From UBA10649 sp963755335 (GTDB taxonomy: Bacteria > Actinomycetota > Actinomycetes > S36-B12), in the NCBI GenBank assembly GCA_963755335.1, contig CAVWJW010000008.1:1488001-1552000 (forward strand): a stretch of DNA of 64,000 bases, given 5' to 3'. The notes under the pieces are model-generated. The model saw only the letters and a list, made by a program, of their open reading frames with translations, had not been told where the DNA came from and did not search any database. Shown here piece after piece: positions 38,154 to 49,476 of this stretch (position 1 is the first letter of the stretch; each line of letters starts with the position of its first letter). Position numbers and translations under genes: made by a program.

Positions 38154-38618
38154 TCAGCCGTTGAGCACGACGTTGCCTCCGCTGACCGCGACCGGCGCAG
38201 CCGCCAGCGGCTGGGTCGCCGGGCCCTGGAGGACGGAGCCATCGGTGGCCGAGAACTTCGAGCCGTGGCACGGGCAGACGATCTCGTTGTTCTCGACCGA
38301 GCCGACCAGGCAGCCCTGATGCGTGCAGATGGCGGAGAACGCCTTGATGTCGCCCTCCTTCGGCTGGGTGACCACGACCGCCGCGTCCGGCAGGATCACG
38401 CCGCCGCCCACCGGAACGTCGGCGACGGGAGTCAGGGCAACGGACCCGGCAGCGGCACTGCCGCCCGCCGCAGCGGACGAGGCCGCACCCGTTCCCGCCT
38501 GGGTCGGCGCGGCGGCGCTGCTCTGCTCACTGGAGGAGCCCGAGGAGCACGCAGCGACGACACCGCCGACGGCAACCAGCCCGCCGACCTGGAGCACTGC
38601 TCGACGATCCACGTTCAT
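38154..38618 (-). CDS. Rieske [2Fe-2S] lipoprotein, copy 1
   Basis: Exported Rieske protein of 154 residues. The N-terminus MNVDRRAVLQVGG carries an RR pair followed by a hydrophobic stretch ending in a lipobox-like VVAAC (C24), so Tat export and lipid anchoring are likely. A Ser/Ala/Gly-rich linker (about 25-62) follows, then the Rieske domain with CTHQGC and CPCHGSKF cluster motifs and the GSVLQGPA proline-loop region. It is the downstream copy of a tandem pair of equal length. Redox partner unknown; a role in respiration is possible but no cytochrome b is adjacent. Confidence 0.92.
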   Translation of the reverse strand: MNVDRRAVLQVGGLVAVGGVVAACSSGSSSEQSSAAAPTQAGTGAASSAAAGGSAAAGSVALTPVADVPVGGGVILPDAAVVVTQPKEGDIKAFSAICTHQGCLVGSVENNEIVCPCHGSKFSATDGSVLQGPATQPLAAAPVAVSGGNVVLNG

Positions 38619-38712
38619 TCCGCACCTTCCGCCCGGTAGGCCTCCACCCTAGGCGGCCTCCCGATCGACCACGCGGCGGGACAACCGCCCCTTACCCAAC
38701 GCGAACAAGCGG

Positions 38713-39177
38713 TCACGCCAGGACGATGGAACCGCCCTGCACGGCGACCGAGGTGGCGGCGAGCGCCTGTGTCGCGCGGTCCGGTCAGCACGGAGCCGTC
38801 CGTCGCCGAGAACTTCGAGCCGTGGCACGGGCAGACGATCTCGTTCGCCGTGACCTCAGCGACCGCGCAGCCCTGGTGCGTGCAGATCGACGAGAACGCC
38901 TTGAAGTCGCCAGCGGTCGGCTGGGTGATGACTAGCGCCGGGTCGGCGAGGATCACGCCGCCGCCCACGGGCACGTCGGCGGTCGCGGCCAGCCCGGCCG
39001 TGGCGGAACCGGCCGGCGCGACGCGGCTGTGGTCGACGCGGCGGAAGGCGCTGGGGCCGATGCGGCAGGCGCGGTCGAGTCCGCGGACGATGACGAGCTC
39101 GAGCCGCACGCTGCAACCAGGCCACCGACGGCCACGACACCGCCGATCTGCAGAACCGAGCGACGTTCGAGATCCAT
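38713..39177 (-). CDS. Rieske [2Fe-2S] lipoprotein, copy 2 (two frame breaks)
   Basis: Paralogue of the adjacent Rieske gene. The N-terminus MDLERRSVLQIGG has the RR pair and a lipobox VAAC, then a Ser/Ala-rich linker and the Rieske domain with CTHQGC and CPCHGSKF. A missing G near 39018-39020 (joins AAS to APAGSATAG) and an extra base near 38776 (joins LTGP to ATQALAATSVAV) break the frame. Corrected, it is 154 residues, the same length as copy 1. It lies 31 bp downstream of uvrA and 94 bp upstream of copy 1. Confidence 0.88.
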
Positions 39178-39208
39178 GTGTCCTCCTGAGGTAGGCCGCC
39201 AACCTACG

Positions 39209-42130
<2,922 letters not shown>

Positions 42131-42201
42131 GGGAGTCCCTTTCAACCGGCTAAGGTTCGTGCGTCGTCTTCGGTGCAGTCGTCTACGGAGTGGAGAGACG
42201 A

Positions 42202-42852
42202 ATGTATAACGGGCGTGTGACAGTCGCCGGACCGGCAGACGTCCACGAGCTCGGCCACCTGGTCGTGAGCAAGCTGGCAGTGGGGCCGTACAACAACAAC
42301 ACCTACCTGCTCCGCGACCGCGTCAGCGGGAGCCAGGTGCTGATCGACGCCGCCGCCGAGCCCGACCGCATCCTCGAGCTGATCGGCCCCGAGGGGATCG
42401 ACCTGATCGTCACGACCCATCGGCACCCGGACCACTGGCAGGCGCTGGCCGCCGTCGCAGAGGCCACAGGCGCCCCAACAGCCGCACACGTGCTCGACGC
42501 GCCCGGCATCCCGGTGACCACGGACCTGCTGCTGGCCGACGGCGACCAGGTCTTCGTCGGGGAGTGCGCGCTCGAGGCGATCCACCTGGTCGGGCACACG
42601 CCCGGGTCCATCGCGCTCCTCTACGACGACCCCGATGGCCCGCCCCACCTGTTCACCGGGGACTGCCTGTTCCCCGGGGGCGTCGGCAAGACCCTGAGCC
42701 CGGAGGACTTCGAATCGCTGTACGGCGGCGTGGTGGGCCGGATCTTCGACCCCCTGCCGGACGAGACGTGGGTCTACCCCGGCCACGGCTGGGACACGAC
42801 CGTGGGGGCCGAGCGACCGCAACTCGCCGAGTGGAGGGAACGCGGATGGTGA
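42202..42852 (+). CDS. Metallo-beta-lactamase fold hydrolase (glyoxalase II-like)
   Basis: A 216-residue metallo-beta-lactamase superfamily hydrolase. The metal motif is present in the form HRHPDHW (the usual HxHxDH), with further metal-ligand histidines in VGHTPGS and GHGWDTT and the aspartate in FTGDCLFPGG. The GVGKTLSPEDF region resembles actinobacterial glyoxalase II-like proteins. ATG 42202 is chosen for its GGAGAG at 5-nt spacing. It is divergent from uvrA, as is usual in actinobacteria, and overlaps the next small gene. Substrate unknown; hydroxyacylglutathione hydrolase is unlikely because these bacteria use mycothiol. Confidence 0.9.
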   Translation: MYNGRVTVAGPADVHELGHLVVSKLAVGPYNNNTYLLRDRVSGSQVLIDAAAEPDRILELIGPEGIDLIVTTHRHPDHWQALAAVAEATGAPTAAHVLDAPGIPVTTDLLLADGDQVFVGECALEAIHLVGHTPGSIALLYDDPDGPPHLFTGDCLFPGGVGKTLSPEDFESLYGGVVGRIFDPLPDETWVYPGHGWDTTVGAERPQLAEWRERGW

Positions 42853-43136
42853 GCGAGAGCGCCCGCACACTGGAGCTGCTCCGGCAGCGGGACCAGCAGA
42901 AGCGGAAGACCCAGCTGTGGGTAGGACTGGTGATCGTGTGGGGGGCCCTTGTGGGCTGGTTCGCCTACCTCGCCGTGCGGGCGATGACCTCGGATGCCGG
43001 ACCTCTTGCGGCGTGGGCCGCTTACCTCGTGCCGCTGGCCATCCTGGGCGGATTCGCGATCCTGCATGTCACGAGGCGGCGCGGTGTCGAGGCGCAACTC
43101 CTGGAGTCGACCGAGGCTGATCGGCGCCGGGGCTAG
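42846..43136 (+). CDS. Small two-TM protein coupled to the hydrolase gene
   Basis: A 96-residue membrane protein of unknown family. A charged N-terminal part (SARTLELLRQRDQQKRKT) is followed by two hydrophobic segments (about 25-45 and 54-72) and a charged tail. Its ATG overlaps the last codons of the preceding hydrolase gene by 7 bp, so the two are co-translated. It is convergent with the terC-like gene, whose stop begins at the next base. Confidence 0.75.
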   Translation: MVSESARTLELLRQRDQQKRKTQLWVGLVIVWGALVGWFAYLAVRAMTSDAGPLAAWAAYLVPLAILGGFAILHVTRRRGVEAQLLESTEADRRRG

Positions 43137-44146
43137 TCAGGCCGGTTCGTCGGGCGCGGGCTCCCGATCGTGATGACCGTCCGTCATCCGTCCCGCATGC
43201 GCCGTGGCCTCGGGATCGCGACGCACCTTCAGCCATGAGGCGACCCCGACGACGACCAGCACGATCAGGATGAAGATCAGGCTCTGTGCCGTCGAGATGT
43301 GCGGGATCGACGGATTCAGCTCGCTCAGGTACGTCAGGATCAGCTTGACGCCGATGAACACGAGGATCACCGACAGGCCGGTGGACAGGTACACCAGCTT
43401 GTCGAGAAGGCCCTTGAGCAGGAAGTAGAGGGCTCGCAGGCCCAGCAGTGCGAACGCGTTGGCGGCGAACACGAGGTACGGGATCTGCGTCACGCCGAAG
43501 GTCGCCGGGATGGAGTCGAGGGCGAACAGCAGGTCTGTCGAGCCGATCGCCACGACGACCAGCAGCATCGGCGTGGCGATGCGCCTGCCATTCTCACGCG
43601 TGAACAGGCGAGGTCCGTCGAAGTCGTCCGAGAGCCGAATGCGACGGCGCGCGAGGCGCACGACGGCGTTGTCCTTCGGCTCCGGGTCCTCGTTGCGATG
43701 ACGGGCCAGCTGGATGCCCGTCCAGATGAGGATCGCGCCGAAGATGACGAACGTGAAGGCGAACGCCGACAGTGCCGCGGCGCCCACCGCGATGAAGCGG
43801 CCCGCAGGATCAGCGCCAGCACGACGCCGATCAGCAGCACCCGCTGGTGGAGTTCGAGGGGCACGGCGAACTGGGCCAGGATGATGATGAACACGAACAG
43901 GTTGTCGACGCTGAGCGACTTCTCGACGAGGTACGCCGCGAAGTACTGGGAGCCGACGTCGCTCCCCTGCCACACCAGCATCGCGACGCCGAACGCCACG
44001 GCGACACCGATGTAGAAGACCGACCAGAGCAGGGCCTCCGTGAACTTGACCTCATGAGGCCTGCTGCTCACCGCGACGAAGTCCAGGACGATCAGCCCGA
44101 TGATTCCCGCGATCGTCACCGCCCAGAGGGCCAGTGACACCTCCAT
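43137..44146 (-). CDS. TerC family membrane protein, copy 1 (one frame break)
   Basis: Polytopic membrane protein of the TerC/Alx family, linked to tellurite resistance and manganese export in other bacteria. The signature SLSVDNLFVFIIILAQF is at about residues 80-96; the second half has the matching STDLLFALDSIPATFG with conserved acidic residues in the membrane. A missing base near 43799-43803 breaks the frame; corrected, LILR joins GRFIAVGAAAL and the protein is 336 residues. The tail is His/Asp-rich (GHHDREP), suggesting metal contact. The ATG overlaps the stop of copy 2 (ATGA). Confidence 0.9.
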
Positions 44147-45102
44147 CAGACCGTGCCCTCCTCGCTCTCGTTGCGCGTCGCATACACACTAACCGCAGCG
44201 GTGATGCCCAGCACGGTGACGATGACCACCAGCGACAGCCACACCGGGATGGTCGGCACGGCGAGGTCGGTCGTCGTTCGCAGTGCGTCGAGGATCATCT
44301 TGACGCCGATGAAGGCCAGCACGATCGCCAGCCCCTCGTTGAGGTAGCGAAGCCGACTGAGGACGTCATGCAGCAGGAAGTACAGCTGCCGCAAGCCCAT
44401 CAGGGCGAAGGCGTTCACGGTGAAGACCAGGTACGTCTCGGATGTGATGCCGAACACCGCCGGAATGCTGTCGATGGCGAACAGCAGGTCGGTCGTGCCG
44501 ATGGCGACCATGACCATCGCCATCGGCGTCAGAGCCCGTCGTCCGGCCACCCTCGTCGTGTAACGGTGGCCGTCGTATGCCGTTGACGTCGGCACATGAT
44601 TGCCGATGAACTGGACCAGCCCGTTGCCGTTCGGGTTGGGCTCCGCGTCATCGCTCGCCCACACCTTCCATGCCGTGAACAGCAGGAAGGCCCCGAAGAT
44701 GAAGAAGGTCACCTCGAACCGCTCGATCAGCTGGGCACCGAGAACGATGAGCATCCCGCGGAGGATCAGTGCGATGACGACGCCTACCAGCAGCACACGA
44801 TGCTGCAGCGCAGCCGGCACCGCGAAGGACGACATGATGACCATGAACACGAAGAGGTTGTCGACGCTGAGCGAGTACTCCGTGAGGTAGCCCGCCACGA
44901 ACTGGCCCCCGTACTCCCAGCCGAAGTACGCCCCGACGAAGATGGCGAAGACGACAGCCGCGCACACGTAGAAGGCCACCCAGCGCAGGGCGTCCGATCG
45001 AGTGAACGGCTCGTTCTTGCGGTCGACGATGATCAGGTCCGCGACGATGACCCCGACCAGGGCGAGCAGCGTCACCGCCCACAGCCCGGCGGAGACATTC
45101 AT
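44146..45102 (-). CDS. TerC family membrane protein, copy 2
   Basis: Intact 318-residue TerC/Alx family protein with about nine hydrophobic segments. The two family motifs are SLSVDNLFVFMVIMSSF and GTTDLLFAIDSIPAVFG, which carry the paired Asp residues inferred to bind divalent metal. It is translationally coupled to copy 1 downstream; the pair is likely to work together, possibly as a heteromeric or two-substrate metal exporter. It follows uvrB by 7 bp on the same strand. Confidence 0.93.
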   Translation of the reverse strand: MNVSAGLWAVTLLALVGVIVADLIIVDRKNEPFTRSDALRWVAFYVCAAVVFAIFVGAYFGWEYGGQFVAGYLTEYSLSVDNLFVFMVIMSSFAVPAALQHRVLLVGVVIALILRGMLIVLGAQLIERFEVTFFIFGAFLLFTAWKVWASDDAEPNPNGNGLVQFIGNHVPTSTAYDGHRYTTRVAGRRALTPMAMVMVAIGTTDLLFAIDSIPAVFGITSETYLVFTVNAFALMGLRQLYFLLHDVLSRLRYLNEGLAIVLAFIGVKMILDALRTTTDLAVPTIPVWLSLVVIVTVLGITAAVSVYATRNESEEGTV

Positions 45103-45109
45103 CCGACGA

Positions 45110-47176
45110 TCATGCCGTGCCGGCCTCCCGCATCCCGCGCAGCTCTCGCTTCAGGTCGCTCACCTCGTCGCGCAGCCGGGCCGCGAGCTCGAAGTGCAGC
45201 TCGGACGCCGCCTGGTGCATCTGCGCCGTGAGGTCCTCGATCAGGCTGGTCAGCTCGTCGGCAGCCAGCGACCGGCCCGCGCGCTTGGCGCCCCTGCTGG
45301 CCTTGGCCTGGCTCTGGAGGAGCTCCTCGGTATCGGCATCCTCCCGGGCGAGCAGGTCGGTGATGTCGGCGATCTTCTTGCGCAGCGGCTGAGGGTCCAG
45401 CCCCCGTTCCTCGTTGTAGGCGACCTGCTTGGCGCGGCGCCGGGTGGTCTCGTCGATGGCGCGCCGCATCGATGGCGTGATGCTGTCCGCGTACATGTGC
45501 ACCTGGCCCGACACGTTGCGGGCCGCGCGGCCGATCGTCTGGATGAGGGAGGTCTCGGACCGCAGGAACCCCTCCTTGTCGGCGTCCAGGATGGCGACCA
45601 GGGACACCTCCGGCAGGTCGAGTCCCTCGCGGAGCAGGTTGATGCCGACGAGGACGTCGAAGACGCCCATCCGCAGCTCGCGCAGCAGCTCGACGCGGCG
45701 CAGGGTGTCGACCTCGGAGTGCAGGTACTGCACCCGGACCCCGTGCTCGAGCAGGTAGTCGGTGAGGTCCTCGGCCATGCGCTTGGTCAGGGTGGTCACC
45801 AGCACGCGCTCGCCGATCTCGGCGCGGCCCTTGATCTCGCCCATGAGGTCGTCGATCTGGCCCTTGGTCGGCTTGACGATGACCTCGGGGTCGACGAGCC
45901 CGGTGGGCCGGATGACCTGCTCGACGACGTCGCCCTGGACCTTGGCCAGTTCGTAGGAGCCCGGCGTCGCGGACAGGTAGACGGTCTGCCCGATGCGCTC
46001 CACGAACTCGTCCCACCGCAGGGGCCGGTTGTCCATGGCGCTCGGCAGGCGGAAGCCGTGGTCGACGAGGTTCCGCTTGCGGCTCATGTCGCCCTCGTAC
46101 ATCGCCCCGATCTGCGGCACGGTGACGTGCGACTCGTCGATGACGATGAGGAAGTCCTCGGGGAAGTAGTCGATGAGGCAGTTCGGCGGGCTGCCGGCCT
46201 CGCGCCCGTCGATATGCCTCGAGTAGTTCTCGATGCCGGCGCAGGAGCCGATCTGGCGCATCATCTCGACGTCGTAGGTCGTCCGCATGCGCAGGCGCTG
46301 GGCCTCGAGGAGCTTGCCCTGCCGCTCGAACTCGGCGAGGCGCTCCTCGAGCTCCACCTCGATCCCGCTGATCGCCCGCTCCATGCGCTCGGGACCGGCC
46401 ACGTAGTGCGTCGCCGGGAAGACGTAGACCTCCTTGTCCTCGGTCAGGATCTCCCCCGTGAGCGGGTGCAGCGTCATGAGGCGCTCGATCTCGTCACCGA
46501 ACATCTCGATCCGGACCGGGTGCTCCTCGTAGACGGGGAAGATCTCGACGGTGTCGCCGCGGACCCGGAAGGTCCCGCGCTGGAAGGACACGTCGTTGCG
46601 CGTGTACTGGATGTCGACGAAGGCCCGCAGCATCGAATCCCGATGGAACTCGTCGCCCACCCGCAGCCGGACCATGCGATCGACATACTCCTGCGGGGTG
46701 CCCAGGCCGTAGATGGCCGAGACGGTGGCCACCACGATCACGTCGCGTCGGGTCAGGAGGCTGTTCGTCGCCGAGTGACGCAGGCGCTCGACCTCCTCGT
46801 TGATCGAGGAGTCCTTCTCGATGTAGGTATCGCTCTGCGGGATGTAGGCCTCGGGCTGGTAGTAGTCGTAGTAGGAGACGAAGTACTCGACGGCGTTGTC
46901 GGGCAGCAGTTCCTTGAACTCGGTGGTGAGCTGCGCCGCCAGTGTCTTGTTCGGCGCCATCACCAGCGTCGGCCGCTGAAGCTCCTCGACCAGCCACGCC
47001 GTCGTCGCGCTCTTGCCCGTGCCGGTGGCGCCGAGCAGCACGACGTCCTGCTCGCCGCCACGGATGCGCGCGGCCAGGTCGGCGATGGCCTCAGGCTGGT
47101 CGCCCGAGGGCTCGAAGGGGGCCTTGACGGTGAACGGCGCGACCTTGCGCTGCAGGTCGGTGATCGGACGGGTCAT
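45110..47176 (-). CDS. uvrB: UvrABC helicase-like subunit UvrB
   Basis: Damage-verification ATPase of nucleotide excision repair. Intact, 688 residues: Walker A GATGTGKSAT starting at G49, the beta-hairpin region YDYYQPEAYIP, DEXX motif IVIDESHV, SF2 motif VI in QTIGRAARN, and a C-terminal UVR domain (LIEDLTAQMHQAASELHFELAARLRDEV-like wording) that contacts UvrC. The start MTRPITDLQ overlaps the coaE stop (ATGA). Confidence 0.97.
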   Translation of the reverse strand: MTRPITDLQRKVAPFTVKAPFEPSGDQPEAIADLAARIRGGEQDVVLLGATGTGKSATTAWLVEELQRPTLVMAPNKTLAAQLTTEFKELLPDNAVEYFVSYYDYYQPEAYIPQSDTYIEKDSSINEEVERLRHSATNSLLTRRDVIVVATVSAIYGLGTPQEYVDRMVRLRVGDEFHRDSMLRAFVDIQYTRNDVSFQRGTFRVRGDTVEIFPVYEEHPVRIEMFGDEIERLMTLHPLTGEILTEDKEVYVFPATHYVAGPERMERAISGIEVELEERLAEFERQGKLLEAQRLRMRTTYDVEMMRQIGSCAGIENYSRHIDGREAGSPPNCLIDYFPEDFLIVIDESHVTVPQIGAMYEGDMSRKRNLVDHGFRLPSAMDNRPLRWDEFVERIGQTVYLSATPGSYELAKVQGDVVEQVIRPTGLVDPEVIVKPTKGQIDDLMGEIKGRAEIGERVLVTTLTKRMAEDLTDYLLEHGVRVQYLHSEVDTLRRVELLRELRMGVFDVLVGINLLREGLDLPEVSLVAILDADKEGFLRSETSLIQTIGRAARNVSGQVHMYADSITPSMRRAIDETTRRRAKQVAYNEERGLDPQPLRKKIADITDLLAREDADTEELLQSQAKASRGAKRAGRSLAADELTSLIEDLTAQMHQAASELHFELAARLRDEVSDLKRELRGMREAGTA

Positions 47177-47796
47177 CCGGTCACCGTAGAGCCGGGGTCT
47201 GACACCTCGCTGCTGAGCAGCCATGCCCAGAGCTCAGCGACCGCGGCGCCGGTCTCCTCGACGGTTCCGCTGTTGTCGATCACGGCGTCCGCCGCCTCGA
47301 TGCGGTCCTCGCGGGCCGCCTGCACCTCCATGCGACGGCGCACGTCCGCCTCGTCGAGGCCCCGCAGCCGGACCGCACGGTCCATCTGGACGTCCTCAGG
47401 CACATCGACGACGACGACCACATCAACGAGATCGGCCTGGCCGGTCTCGACCAGCAGGGGCATGTCGTAGACCACGACGGGGACGTCGGGCGCGGCGGCC
47501 AGCCGACGTGCTGCCTCGGCACGGATGAGGGGATGCATGATCTCGTTGAGCCGCGCGGTGGCCCGCGGGTCGCTGAACGCCATGGCGGCCAGCTCGGCCC
47601 GGCTCAGCGAGCCGTCCTCCCGGAGGATGCGCGGCCCGAACTCGGTGACCAGCTCGACGAGGGCCGCCTCGCCCGGCTCGACGAGGTCACGGGCGATCTG
47701 GTCGGCGTCGATGATGACGGCGCCCCGGTCGGCGAGCATCGCCGCCACCGTCGACTTGCCCGACCCGATTCCGCCGGTGAGGCCCACGCGCGTCAT
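47173..47796 (-). CDS. coaE: Dephospho-CoA kinase
   Basis: Last step of coenzyme A synthesis, phosphorylating dephospho-CoA. A 207-residue P-loop kinase: GLTGGIGSGKST (7-16 region), DADQIARDLVEPG, MHPLIRAEAARRL and VVVYDMPLLVETG. Single-domain form without the mycobacterial GrpB-like extension. A TAGGGT hexamer 6 nt before the ATG suggests a leaderless mRNA. coaE-uvrB-terC-terC are probably co-transcribed. Confidence 0.95.
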   Translation of the reverse strand: MTRVGLTGGIGSGKSTVAAMLADRGAVIIDADQIARDLVEPGEAALVELVTEFGPRILREDGSLSRAELAAMAFSDPRATARLNEIMHPLIRAEAARRLAAAPDVPVVVYDMPLLVETGQADLVDVVVVVDVPEDVQMDRAVRLRGLDEADVRRRMEVQAAREDRIEAADAVIDNSGTVEETGAAVAELWAWLLSSEVSDPGSTVTG

Positions 47797-47802
47797 ATTC
47801 CG

Positions 47803-47808
47803 ACCCTA
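47803..47808 (-). promoter_or_regulatory. -10 element for a leaderless transcript (coaE)
   Basis: Minus-strand TAGGGT lies exactly 6 nt before the coaE ATG, between the rpsA terminator and coaE. Confidence 0.5.
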
Positions 47809-47852
47809 CTGCGCCCCCAACCCTCCGTCCCGCGTCGGCGACGGAAGCGAGA

Positions 47853-47884
47853 AGCGGGGCCGGGCCCGAAGGCCCGACCCCGCT
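47853..47884 (-). terminator. Intrinsic terminator after rpsA
   Basis: Inverted repeat AGCGGGG-x-CGGGCC, CGAA loop, GGCCCG-x-CCCCGCT, with one internal mismatch, followed on the minus strand by a pyrimidine-rich TTCTCGCTTCC. It lies 18-49 bp after the rpsA stop. Confidence 0.75.
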
Positions 47885-47901
47885 CCCGTTGCTGTGCGGT
47901 G

Positions 47902-49359
47902 CTACTCGCCCGTGAGCTTGTCGCGCAGGGCCTGCAGCGCCTCGTCCGACGCCAGGGTGCCTTCGGCATCCGGGGTCTCCGAGGAGTAGTTCGACACCGA
48001 GTCGCCGGCCTCGAGGGCGGCCGCCTGATCGGCAGCGCGAGCCTCGTCGACCTGCTTGCGGTGGGCCTCCCAGCGCGCATGGGCCTCGGCGTACTGCCGC
48101 TCCCACTCGGTGCGCTGGTCCTCCGACCCTGCCTTCCACTCGCCGGTCTCCGGATCGAAGCCGTCCGGGCCGATGTAGTCGCCGGCCTCGTTGAACGCCG
48201 GGGCCATGCCGTACAGGTAGGGGTCGAACTCCTCGCCCGACGCACCGTCGGCCGAGTCGTTCGCCTGCTTGAGCGACAGCGAGATGCGGCGACGCTCGAG
48301 GTCGATGTCGATGACGCGCACGAAGATGTCGTCATTGACCTGGACGATCTGCTCGGGCAGCTCGATGTGACGCTCGGCGAGCTCGGAGATGTGCACGAGG
48401 CCCTCGATGCCCTCCTCGACACGCACGAACGCGCCGAAGGGAACGAGCTTGGTGACCTTGCCGGGCACGACCTGGCCGATCTGGTGGGTCCGGGCGAAGT
48501 GCTGCCACGGATCCTCCTGCGTCGCCTTGAGCGACAGCGAGACGCGCTCGCGGTCCATGTCGACGTCGAGAACCTCGACGGTGACCTCCTGGCCCACCTC
48601 GACGACCTCGGACGGGTGGTCGATGTGCTTCCAGGACAGCTCGGACACGTGCACGAGGCCGTCCACGCCACCGAGATCGACGAACGCACCGAAGTTGACG
48701 ATCGACGAGACGACGCCGTTGCGGATCTGGCCCTTCTGCAGCTGCGTGAGGAAGGTCTGACGGACCTCGCTCTGCGTCTGCTCGAGCCACGCACGACGCG
48801 AGAGCACGACGTTGTTGCGGTTCTTGTCGAGCTCGATGATCTTCGCCTCGAGGGTCTTGCCCACGTACGGCTGCAGGTCGCGGACGCGACGCATCTCCAC
48901 CAGCGAAGCGGGCAGGAAGCCGCGCAGGCCGATGTCGAGGATGAGGCCGCCCTTGACGACCTCGATGACGGAGCCCTCGACGACGCCGTCCTCCTCCTTG
49001 ATGCGCTCGATCGTGCCCCAGGCGCGCTCGTACTGCGCGCGCTTCTTGGACAGGATCAGGCGGCCTTCCTTGTCCTCCTTGGTGAGGACGAGTGCCTCGA
49101 CGTGGTCACCCACGGAGACGACCTGATTGGGATCGACATCGTGCTTGATGCTCAGCTCACGGGAGGGGATGACACCCTCGGTCTTGTAGCCGATGTCGAG
49201 AAGTACCTCGTCGCGGTCCACCTTGACGACGGTGCCCTCGACGATGTCGCCGTCGTTGAAGTACTTGATCGTTGCGTCGATCGCCGCCATGAAGTCTTCG
49301 GCGGAGCCGATGTCGTTGATCGCGACCTGGGGGGACGCGGTGGTTGTAGAGATGGTCAT
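47902..49359 (-). CDS. rpsA: 30S ribosomal protein S1
   Basis: Binds mRNA at the ribosome. Intact, 485 residues with four S1 (OB-fold) repeats at roughly 33-105, 120-185, 205-275 and 290-360, each with the GxVxxxxxxGxxVxxxxGxxGxxxxSE-type pattern (for example DGLVHVSELSWKH). A roughly 120-residue acidic C-terminal tail follows, as in actinobacterial S1. ATG 49359 is chosen at MTISTTTASP; an upstream in-frame start adds 17 residues without homology. It has its own leader of about 70-80 nt with a TAGCCT -10 candidate and a small GC hairpin. Confidence 0.97.
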   Translation of the reverse strand: MTISTTTASPQVAINDIGSAEDFMAAIDATIKYFNDGDIVEGTVVKVDRDEVLLDIGYKTEGVIPSRELSIKHDVDPNQVVSVGDHVEALVLTKEDKEGRLILSKKRAQYERAWGTIERIKEEDGVVEGSVIEVVKGGLILDIGLRGFLPASLVEMRRVRDLQPYVGKTLEAKIIELDKNRNNVVLSRRAWLEQTQSEVRQTFLTQLQKGQIRNGVVSSIVNFGAFVDLGGVDGLVHVSELSWKHIDHPSEVVEVGQEVTVEVLDVDMDRERVSLSLKATQEDPWQHFARTHQIGQVVPGKVTKLVPFGAFVRVEEGIEGLVHISELAERHIELPEQIVQVNDDIFVRVIDIDLERRRISLSLKQANDSADGASGEEFDPYLYGMAPAFNEAGDYIGPDGFDPETGEWKAGSEDQRTEWERQYAEAHARWEAHRKQVDEARAADQAAALEAGDSVSNYSSETPDAEGTLASDEALQALRDKLTGE

Positions 49360-49476
49360 GGAGTAGGGGTCATTTCGTAGTAGGTACGTCTCGCGGACGC
49401 GAAACCCCACAAGGCTACCGGCCCGGCTTATGCGGGGTCGAATCCGCCCGGTTTGTCCCGATCAGCCGGGTCGGTC

